From Mesocentrotus franciscanus (Eukaryota; Echinodermata; Echinoidea; Camarodonta; Strongylocentrotidae): a stretch of DNA of 64,000 bases. Both the position numbers and the translations under genes were made by a program. The stretch lies in contig CP137683.1 in the NCBI GenBank assembly GCA_037976565.1, positions 10,130,927-10,194,926 on the forward strand, read 5' to 3'. Positions 23,893 through 33,336 of the stretch are shown in pieces. Numbering within the stretch: position 1 is the first letter of the stretch; the number at the start of each line of letters is the position of its first letter. The notes under the pieces are model-generated. The model worked only from the letters and a program-made list of their open reading frames with translations, was not told where the DNA came from and searched no databases.

Positions 23893-25519
23893 AAATAAGC
23901 TTTTTAAAATCTTTTTATGTTTAAGACTTCTGTGAATGATTTATGTTCCTTTTGTCAGATAGTGGAGGCAACATATTATGAGCCTTACTGCTCACGATGG
24001 CGGTCTCCTGCGTTCATTGATTGGATTATATATTATATTATATGTATTATATTATATTATATTATATGTGAGAGTATGTATAGGTGTATGTGTGTATGTA
24101 TATGTATGTATGCATGTGCTATGTATATGTATCTATATATATATATGTATATGTATGTATATGTATATATATATGTATATATATCTATAAAAAAAAGTTT
24201 AAGCTCACTTCCTTATTTTGTATTCATTATGTATCATGAGTATATTGTTTATCTTATGAATTGTTTTGTATATTATCTTTGTAAACACATTTTATATTAT
24301 GTATTGTATTATTTTGAACGCAGAAATAAAAGCAAACAAACAAACAAACAAACATTTATTTTATTAATGTAAAAAAACAAGAGCACTTTGGGAAGATTGT
24401 GGGACTCTTTTTTAATTTGTTAGTCATAATTATACGAACATAGATTTGAAAGAGTCCATCTCCGAATACAAGGGAGCAACAGTGAGTGAAAAAAACAATT
24501 ATTGAACCACGTCGTCATTATTTTAATATTACATTTTTTTAAACAGTAAAAATAAAAAAATAATCCCCCTCTTCCTCATTTTTTAAAACAGTAAACATAA
24601 AAAAATACCCTTTTCCTAAAGATGAAAAAATATTGCAAAGTAAACAATTAAGAAGAAAGAAAGTCAGCCGAAGGACAATTAATCTTCTTTGCTAGAGACG
24701 TCGAGGCAGTGCCATAAGTGGTAGAGCTGCTTTTACCCATTACCCAAATATAGGCTATACCCCATGTTCTCAGTCGGGCGGGAGGGGAATGGAGTGGCCG
24801 GGTGGGCTTCATTTTTCTTTTAACTTTTTATGCTTTTTTAAAATAAAAGTTTTTGTTTCCTCGATCTCAGAACAAATTAAGGTGTTCTTCACATTAGGGC
24901 TTATAATTTAATTTCTAAAATTTAGCGATTATATCAGGCGCGGATCCAGGATTTTAGGGGCACAATTTTTTTTTGCTCACGCAAAATGTGAAAATTACAC
25001 GTTCGGCGTGCCATACACAAATCTTGCATCTGATCGATCGATCGGCTGCAGAAATAAAAATAAAACAAGCCCTGAAAAGAGTGAGGAAAACATAATTTTA
25101 CAAGCAAAGAACGATCAACTTGAGGTTATTAAACCATTCCTGAGGTTAGTACCGATGATTCAAAATTTCATTGTTTTATACAAAACATTGCATTTCTTCG
25201 ATGTGTGAGTGTTTATGATACTGGTAAGCACAGAGTCAGTCGGACAAATGAAGTTTTGCCTTTGTTAAACCCTGGACCCTACCATGGCCATGGTTAAACG
25301 TACGTGCTTAGGCATAGGCATAGCCTTGCCATTGCATTGGGCGCCGAGGCGCCTGCTTTCTTGGTTAATTTGTGATGCGATGCATAATTCCACAGTAGAT
25401 CTACTATTCTTAGTGTTGCTTTGGCAGTATGCCATGCAGTAGATCTTTAGAGGGAGTAAATTATGGAATATAGAGGGTAGGGCCTATAGCATGTCTCCAA
25501 GCTCCACACACATTTGGAT
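23893..25519. other. Intergenic AT-rich region with TATG repeats and a possible hAT end
   Basis: 24025-24190 is a mosaic of TATA, TATGTATG and ATATAT runs. At about 24936, CAGGCGCGGATCCAGG resembles the terminus of the element at 25734 and may be one end of a hAT-like copy; its partner end is not found. No gene is supported. Confidence 0.45.
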
Positions 25520-25713
25520 GTAGAGAGTGGTAGCGTACGAAGGTGCTAGGCTGGTAAAGGCTGGCGGCCTCATGAATAAACATGACTATATGACGTCACG
25601 AACGTCATCGCACTTGCTCGTCCGCGCCACGCCTACTCCAGATCCTAGCTTGAGGGGTGCTAGGCTGAATGGAGAGGGTGCTAGGCTGGATGTAGTTAGT
25701 GCAAATTTAAATG

Positions 25714-26378
25714 TAATAATAATAATAATAATACAGTGGCGGATCCAGGGGGGCACAGGGGGCACGTGCCCCCGGCCAAAAAAAAGAAAAAGAGAAAAGG
25801 AGGAAAGAAAAAGGAGAGGAAAAAGAAAAAAAGGAAGAGAGAAAGAAGAAGAAAAGAGGGAGGAAAGAAAAAGGGAGAGGAGAAAAAGGAGGGGAAAGGG
25901 GAAGAGAGAGGAGAGAAAAGGCGGAAAAAGAAGAAAGGGGAAAGACGGAGGAGAGAAAAGGGGAAAAGGAGAATAATGAGAAGGGAAAAGAAAGAAAGGG
26001 GGATAATATTGTAAGAAGGTGTTTTTACCGGGTAAGGGGCGGAGGGGGATGCAATTTTAAGTCGAACATGACTAATACCAAAGATTTTATCTCCTTTATA
26101 ACTTATAACTTAGTCTTGAATTAATTTCCGATATACCTATTCTTAGTGCTCTTTCAGCATGCAGATTTTCCCCGCCATTAATCCTGCCACAGTTGCTGGT
26201 TTCATTGTCATATTATTTTCTGTCATCCCTGTGGCCGCGAAGAGCCTCCCACAAAGTTTCTATCAGTTTCGCAAGCACTTTTTCCATCGCCTACATGTAA
26301 TGCTTATTGCTTCCAGTTTGCAAAAGATCCCAGTGGCGGATCTATGGGGGATGGGGAGGGGTTAGGGGGTTTAACTAA
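25714..26378. mobile_element. Insertion in the left foldback arm, hAT-like left end
   Basis: The tandem unit is interrupted after GCAAATTTAAATG and resumes at CTAAGGCTCAATGG. After an (ATA)n run the inserted DNA starts CAGTGGCGGATCCAGG at 25734 with the palindrome GGGGGCACGTGCCCCC, then about 230 bases of GA-rich low complexity. A second CAGTGGCGGATC occurs at 26332 in the same orientation, so the right end is unresolved and two nested copies are possible. Confidence 0.55.
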
Positions 26379-27556
26379 TTTAACTAAGGCTCAATGGAGG
26401 GGGTGCTAGGCTGGATGTAGTTAATACAAGTTTAAATGAAATCATGCTCGGAGATAGATGGAGTTAGTTAATGTATATTTCTAAGGCTTCAATTAATGGA
26501 GGGTGTGCTAGGCTGGATGGAGGGGGTGCTAGGCTGGATGTAGTTAGTGCAAGTTTAAATGAAATCATGCTCGGAGATAGATGGAGTTAATTAATGTATA
26601 TTTCTAAGGCTCAATGGAGGGGGTGCTAGGCTGGATGTAGTTAGTGCAAGTTTAAATGAAATCATGCTCGGAGATAGATGGAGTTAGTTAATGTATATTT
26701 CTAAGGCTTCAATTAATGGAGGGGGTGTGCTAGGCTGGATGGAGGGGGTGCTAGGCTGGATGTAGTTAGTGCAAGTTTAAAAGAAATCATGCTCGGAGAT
26801 AGATGGAGTTGATTAATGTATATTTCTAAGGCTCAATGGAGGGGGTGCTAGGCTGGATGGAGGGGGTGCTAGGCTGGATGTAGTTAGTGCAAGTTTAAAT
26901 GAAATCATGCTCGGAGATAGATGGAGTTAGTTAATGTATATTTCTAAGGCTCAATTAATGGAGGGTGTGCTAGGCTGGATGGAGGGGGTGCTAGGCTGGA
27001 TGTAGTTAGTGCAAGTTTAAATGAAATCATGCTCGGAGATAGATGGAGTTGATTAATGTATATTTCTAAGGCTCAATGGAGGGGTGCTAGGCTGGATGGA
27101 GGGTGCTAGGCTGGATGTAGTTAGTGCAAGTTTAAATGAAATCATGCTCGGAGATAGATGGAGTTAATTAATGTATATTTCTAAGGCTCAATGTAAGGGT
27201 GCTAGGCTGGATGGAGGGTGCTAGGCTGGATGTAGTTAGTGCAAGTTTAAATGAAATCATGCTCGGAGATAGATGGAGTTAATTAATGTATATTTCTAAG
27301 GCTCAATGGAGGGTGCTAGGCTGGATGGAGGGTGCTAGGCTGGATGTAGTTAGTGCAAGTTTAAATGAAATCATATGCTAGGAGATAGATGGAGTTAATA
27401 TTTCTAAGGCTCAATGTAAGGGGTGCTAGGCTGGATGGAGGGTGCTAGGCTGGATGTAGTTAGTGCAAGTTTAAATGAAATCAGAGATAGATGCATGGAG
27501 TTGATATTTCTAAGGCTCAATTGAGGGGGTGCTAGGCTGGATGTAGTTAGTACAAG
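26379..27556 (+). repeat. Forward arm of ~120-bp tandem units (about ten)
   Basis: Each unit contains one or two copies of GAGGGGGTGCTAGGCTGGAT, TAGTTAGTGCAAGTTTAAAT, GAAATCATGCTCGGAGATAG and TATATTTCTAAGGCTCAAT. Units differ in whether the GGTGCTAGGCTGG motif is single or doubled and in small deletions, and units towards the centre are the shortest. Confidence 0.9.
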
Positions 27557-28344
27557 AAATAGAAATATACATTAATTAACTCCATCTATCTCCGAGCATG
27601 ATTTCATTTAAACTTGTACTACTACATCCAGCCTAGCACCCCCTCCATTGAGCCTTAGAAATATTAAGTCCATCTATCTCCTAGCATATGATTTCATTTA
27701 ATAACTACATCCAGCCTAGCACCCTCCATCCAGCCTAGCACCCCTCCATCAGCCTTAGAAATATTAACTCCATCTATCTCCTAGCATATGATTTCATATA
27801 AAATTGCACTAACTACATCCAGCCTAGCACCCTCCATCCAGCCTAGCACCCTCCATTGATGCATAGAAATATACATTAATTAACTCCATCTATCTCCGAG
27901 CATGATTTCATATAAAATTGCACTAACTACATCCAGCCTAGCACCCCTCCATCCAGCCTAGCACCCTCCATTGAGCATAGAAATATACATTAATTAACTC
28001 CATCTATCTCCGAGCATGATTTCATATAAAATTGCACTAACTACATCCAGCCTAGCACCCCTCCATCCAGCCTAGCACCCTCCATTGAGCCTTAGAAATA
28101 TACATTAATTAACTCCATCTATCTCCTAGCATATGATTTCATATAAAATTGCACTAACTACATCCAGCCTAGCACCCCCTCCATCCAGCCTAGCACCCTC
28201 TCCATTGAGCCTTAGAAATATTAACTCCATCTATCTCCGTGCATGATTTCATTTAAACTTGTACTAACTACATCCAGCCTAGCACCCCCTCCATCCAGCC
28301 TAGCACCCCCTCCATTGAACCTTAAAAAATATCAACTCCATCTA
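27557..28344 (-). repeat. Inverted arm of ~120-bp tandem units
   Basis: Reverse-complement units (CTCCATCTATCTCC, CATCCAGCCTAGCACCC). About seven lie here and more continue after the LINE insertion at 29869-30060. Many share CATATAAAATTGCAC, which the forward units lack, so the two arms have been homogenised separately. Confidence 0.9.
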
Positions 28345-29868
28345 GGTTCAAGGTTCAAGGTTCAAGGTTCAAGGTTCAAGGTTCAAGGTTCATTTTATTT
28401 CTTTCTTTCACAACATTTTTACATATAATAATAGAACAAAAACAGCATAAGAAAAACAATTTAAGTGCAATTTTAAGTCGATATATAATCCTAATGAAAG
28501 AAAGTGGAGACCTTAGAAAAGCTGGGCTTGTAAGAGCAAGGTCCCCATATAACATAATCCATCAATGTTTCACTTTTAAAATGTTTCAAAGTTATCAAAA
28601 CTACACATGATTAAATATGGAAATATTTACAAAAGGGATAGCTTGAAATTTGAAAAGGAGAGGATGAAAATATATACAAAAGGATCGAGAGGAAAAAAGC
28701 AAACTGGAACGAGAAAAACAACAAAACAGAGAAAAACAGAGAAAGAAGGAAGTTATATGTATATAGAGGAAAATGGTATTTGGTGTAAAAAAAGAAAAAT
28801 AGAAGAGAGAGGGGAGAGAGAGAGAATGTGAAATGCTGACATTTATATTGAATAATCAAACATAACAAAAACAAAAGATAATGCACGTTATCAATAACAA
28901 TTAATAAATTATTACTTAATATCATTTCTGGTGATATAATTTTTACGTTAATTCTCGACATAGTTACTCAATAAATGTAATTTCAATTTGACTTTAAAAA
29001 CAAAAACACTGACAGGATCTAGTTACATTGATAGGAAGTGAGTTCCAAAACTTGGGACCAGTACAAGCCAGCGTCTTCAGAGCAAAAGCAGTTCTTACAC
29101 GTGGAATATGAAGTGCAGTTGCCTGCCTTGTATTATAGCTATGAATTTGATTGTTCTTTCGAAATATTTGTACTAACGCATTTGGGAGAGTACCATTTTC
29201 AAAACCATACATAATTGCGCCTAACTGTATAAAGTAAATGTCTTCAACCTTCAATAGCTTATTACTGTAGAACAAAACATTAGTATGAGCACGATAGCTC
29301 GCATTAAAAACAACTCTAACCACCCTCTTTTGGGCAACACAAATCTTATCTAATTGTGTTTTCAATGACTTCCCCCATGCCAGCACTCCATAACTGAGAT
29401 AAGGCAAAATTAAAGTAGAATACAAAATAAGCAAAATTTCTTGTGGGACAAAAGAACTTAATTCATAAATTACACCAGTATTTCTAGACACGACTTTACA
29501 AATATTAGTACAATGAGATGCCCAAGACAGCTTCTCATCAATATGTAGCCCAAGAAACTTGGTGGAAGTTACTCTCAACATTAACATCATCAAAAAGTAC
29601 ATTTCCAGGTACATCCTTTAGGGAGTTACTAAAAAACATATAGTTTGTCTTTTGAAGATTCAAGGACAACTTATTTGCATGAATCCACAAAATAACTTTC
29701 TTTAATTCAATATTAATTGTATCTAATAAAACTTCAGGGTTTTATGAGAAAAATACACTTGAATCATCTGCAAAGAATATATGAAAGATATGATAGATAT
29801 GAAAGAAAGTACATCAGATGAAAGATAAAAATCATTAATATATAATTATAAAAAAAGGGGGCCAAGAA
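28345..29868 (-). mobile_element. 5'-truncated CR1/L2-like LINE inserted in the foldback arm
   Basis: On the minus strand the element begins inside the RT at GPLF...YINDF and runs through FADDSSVF, WIHANKLSLNLQKT, TKFLGLHIDEKLSW, LPYLSYGVLAWG and SYNTRQ...FWNSLP. A 3' UTR follows, ending in a 7-bp tandem tail (six to seven copies of TTGAACC) at 28345-28391. The RT C-terminal part is open over 29614-28994, but the upstream part needs frame changes. The target unit (TCCATCTA ... AGCATATGATTTC) is cleanly split. Confidence 0.8.
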
Positions 29869-30409
29869 GCATATGATTTCATTTAAAACGTGCACTAACT
29901 ACATCCAGCCTAGCACCCCTTCCATCCAGCCTAGCACCCCCTCCATTGAGCAATAGAAATATACATTAATTAACTCCATCTATCTCCGAGCATGATTTCA
30001 TTTAAACTTGTACTACTACATCCAGCCTAGCACCCTCTCCATTCAGCCTAGCACCCCCTCTAGGATCTGGAGTAGGCGTGGCGCGGACGAGTAAGTGCGA
30101 TGACGTTCGTGACGTCATATAGTCATGTTAATTCATGAGGCCGCCAGCCCTTACCAGCCTAGCACCTTCGTACGCTACCGTAGAGAGTAGTACTACTAGT
30201 ACTAGACTCTACAGTGTCTATATTTGTATAAGTATAACATAGTCTAGATCTAGTCTAGGCCTATTTCAATTCATAAAATCATAGACATAGATCTAGATTC
30301 TAGTAATGTCTAGGTCTACTGGTGTCTCCACACACATTTGGATATATTATAGATCTAGATCTAGAGCGATCGAATAGAGGTGAAGTGTGACGTCATCAAA
30401 CATCTAGAC

Positions 30410-30736
30410 CTATTTTTGGAATTTCTCAATTTTTTCTTCATTTTCCGAAAGACCTCCAAAAATAATGTCCAAATGTCGAAAACCAATTGAATATGTTAAG
30501 TATTGGCTGAGATATGACCATCTGAATAAAGATTGCCTATGGGAACTCAGTGTTATATTGCTCTGGCTCATAACATTAGGAGCCAGAGCAATATAACACT
30601 GAGTTCCCATAGGTAATCTTTATTCAGATGGTCATATCAGCCAATACTTAACATATTCAATTGGTTTCGACATTTGGACATTATTTTTGGTGCTCTTTCG
30701 GAAAATGAAGAAAAAATTGAGAAATTCCAAAAATAG
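30410..30736. repeat. Near-perfect 327-bp inverted repeat (hairpin)
   Basis: Arms 30410-30568 and 30581-30736 are almost exact reverse complements around a 12-base loop. Examples are CAATATAACACTGAGTTCCC and TTGAATATGTTAAGTATTGG paired with their complements. Weaker pairing (GTGACGTCAT) extends to about 30379 and 30757. No target duplication or coding is visible. Confidence 0.85.
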
Positions 30737-30821
30737 ATTTTTATGACGTCACAGCTTCGGTACTCTATAGAGTAGGGATGTTACAAAATTTTGAGATTTG
30801 TAATACTTCACCTGTGAATTT

Positions 30822-31687
30822 AGGGTGTCTGAACGATTTTTCAATTTTCCCTTTTGGATCGTTTTTCACCATTTTGGTTGGATAATTGAAAAAATTATTC
30901 ACTCAGAATAATACATTTCAAATTTCAAGACTCACCGATGTTTCTATCAAAAGTTACAGCCCCTTCAATTCCCTACAATATTCATCCATTTTTTGTAAGA
31001 ATCAACGAAAAAGACGTAGACTACACGCAGAGTTATGTTGTTTTGCTAAATTTAGCACAACAGCTGAATTGCGCAATATGCAAGCGTACGCGTGTTGCTT
31101 AAATGATGCGCGATCGGCAATCCATTGTCTTCAATGGGCACCCACTTCCGGGTTTGTAGACACGCGGCCCGATGCATATTCATGTGCAGATTTTACGCGC
31201 TATCACCATGGGTTCGGCGGGCGGAGCTCACGCCTCCCTACTTAGCTGATCCGAAAAATGTGGGGAAGGGTATTTTCAAACTGTAATTGTTTGTGATCCC
31301 TGGGGGCTAGCGAAAAAATAAGCATAGGGATATTTTCCTTACGACTGGGACTACTTATCGCCAGGGGTGTCATATCTCATAAGTGGCAAATTTCGGAGTT
31401 AGCCAGGAAACAATGTTTAAATAGCTGTTTTGACCAAGATATTTTTAGAATTTCGAGATGACGCCCCTCTGGAAATATTGGAATTAATCTGCTCTTTCAT
31501 ATGACACCTCATTTATTGAGTATCACCTTCAGGATCACAAAGAATAAAGGTTTGAATCTCGACTTAATAATAAAAACTTTGACCAATTTTGCATGATCGC
31601 GTAATGCACATAGACTGCATAGGGCTGCGTGCAATCTCTATGGGAAGGATTTTAGCACACAGCATCGGGTGCGCGATCAGACACCCT
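30822..31687. mobile_element. Possible element with AGGGTGTCTGA ends
   Basis: AGGGTGTCTGAACG at 30822 is mirrored by CGATCAGACACCCT at 31674-31687, with one mismatch in 14. The interior contains CpG-rich words. No target duplication is seen, so this may be chance. Confidence 0.3.
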
Positions 31688-32942
31688 ACTGTGATGTACC
31701 TTAGCAAATAAAGCATCAGAAGACCTTTCATTTGATACCTAATTCACTTCCTTACCTTCAATATTAAGGAAGTTACAGTCATTTTTGACATGAAAAATTA
31801 AGCTATCGCTCCCCATTCATTTACTATTGACTTAAGAAAAAAGCTGTGATCGAGCAACAACCGGAATAAAAACAATAAAAACAAGGTCAATCTGACCGAG
31901 CATGCGCATATCTGTCTGGAGAAAGTCACTCGATTTTCACAACTTTTCATTCCTGTTATGTTTATAAAATCCACATTCATTGCCTTAATCCTGGCCAAAA
32001 TGAATGGTTTCTTTTCATATAATGTACGAATGATATATAAATTATCCATATTTTACATGATTTCATATTCACAATCAGTATTTTTATATAAAAACTGGGG
32101 CAGAAAACGATATTTTCTTCGCATCGTTCGCATCAATCGCACGATCACCACACAACAAATCTCGTACACGTACGTACACACGCATGCGCTGTACACCCTC
32201 ACCGGTGACTGCCGTTCGAAGTTGCAAATCATGACATAACATCCATTAAATTTCACAAGAGCACAGATAAATAGGTAAGCTATCGGTCTGCCTACTTTTT
32301 TCGAATTCCTGACGACCCGATCCTTAAGTAAAAGACGGTGGAAGTTGACTTTCATTTTGTTTGCTCTCTGGTGATCGTTGTGATGAAAATCTCCATACAA
32401 AGTGGATACCAAATTAAAGAGAAAAGTGTGACGAATACGATAAACCTAGTATCCGAAATATCAAACCCCTATAACCCCTACGAAAACGGTGTTTTAAGGG
32501 GAGTCCCCCGCACCGGCCACATTCAGGCGCGCACACAAGAAGTCAGATTTTGATCACCGCACAGCGCCGGGATTGTAACGTACCTACACTGTCATGTTTA
32601 TCATTGTCATGTTTATCATGTCATGACCTCATCACAAAATCACATGCATCATCATGAACTTGTTCTTGACCATTTTGTCTAGTGTGTTTCTGTTGGACTT
32701 TAGTTTAAATACAACAAAATATGGAATGACTGATTCACTGAGTGAGCGTTTAGTTCTTGTAACATGATCAACATTCCATGAATATTTGCTATTCAAAGCA
32801 TTAAACAGTTTTCCAATTATCTTATGGAAGTTTTGAAAGTTTCATGTACATGTAAACTGGCATGAAAATTGCTTAGTTTAAAACTTTTCTAAATTCTATT
32901 CCAATTAACCCAAATCAAATAACCAATAATATGTCCTTTCCT
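31688..32942 (+). other. Region upstream of PAN2 coding exons; 5' UTR/promoter not resolved
   Basis: Contains a CpG-containing stretch at about 32100-32580 that could include the PAN2 promoter or a non-coding first exon. Both exon-1-like segments downstream start with an acceptor (GACAG-GATGG), so an upstream 5' UTR exon is expected. I cannot locate its donor with confidence. Confidence 0.3.
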
Positions 32943-32943
32943 G

Positions 32944-33045
32944 CTCATGACAGGATGGATTTCTCTCCCTCAGGACCAGGTGAGCTGGATTACTATAGTT
33001 CAGCTCATGACTCTACCAGGGCAGTGGTTATCATGCTAGGTGCTT
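32944..33045 (+). pseudogene. Decayed duplicate of PAN2 coding exon 1
   Basis: TCATGACAG-GATGGA and what follows encode MDFSPSGPGELDYY, matching exon 1's [12 protein letters not shown], and the nucleotide similarity runs through CAGCTCATGA..ACC to about 33040. The copy runs into an in-frame TAG, and no donor equivalent to that of exon 1 is present. A GGTGAG inside it could act as an early donor, making it a possible alternative first exon. Confidence 0.65.
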
Positions 33046-33336
33046 GTGTTTAGAAAGTTGAGTCTTGGATGATGTTGGAAAATGCGAAATTTAATGCAAT
33101 TTTTGTGTTTTGTCTTCTTTTTCTTTGCTGCTTTTTCTTCTTCATATCCCTCTCCTGCTTCTCCTTCTTCTCTTTCCTGTGCTCCCCCTTATTATTCCCA
33201 TTCTTCTTCCCATCATTCTTCTCTACCTCCTTACCCCTTTCCTCCCTCTTGTTGTTATTGTTCTCCTCTTCCTACTGCTCCTCCTGCTCCTGCTTGCATG
33301 CTCCTGCTCTTCTTCCTCTTCCTCATAAATGACAGG

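Larger units (their letters stand above)
25529..30179. mobile_element. 4.65-kb foldback transposon with minisatellite arms and 9-bp target duplication
   Basis: The outermost ~120 bases at each end are inverted copies differing at about three positions, starting GGTAGCGTACGAAGGTGC. They are flanked by perfect direct repeats GTAGAGAGT at 25520-25528 and 30180-30188. The arms are tandem ~120-bp units (GGTGCTAGGCTGGATG, AAATCATGCTCGGAGATAG, GGAGTTAATTAATGTATATT), about ten forward (26379-27556) and about eight inverted (27557-28344, 29869-30060). The orientation flips at about 27557. Drosophila FB elements share this architecture and a 9-bp duplication; Mutator-like elements also make 9-bp duplications. 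No transposase is present. Two insertions interrupt it: 25714-26378 and 28345-29868. Confidence 0.85.

Noticed and set aside
25527..25976. 149-aa Lys/Arg/Glu-rich frame
   Set aside because: It crosses the foldback end, an (ATA)n run and a GA-rich insertion; no domain or splice structure.
26379..28344. Regular direct repeats that could suggest a CRISPR-like array
   Set aside because: Units are contiguous ~120-bp minisatellite copies with no unique spacers, in a eukaryotic transposon.
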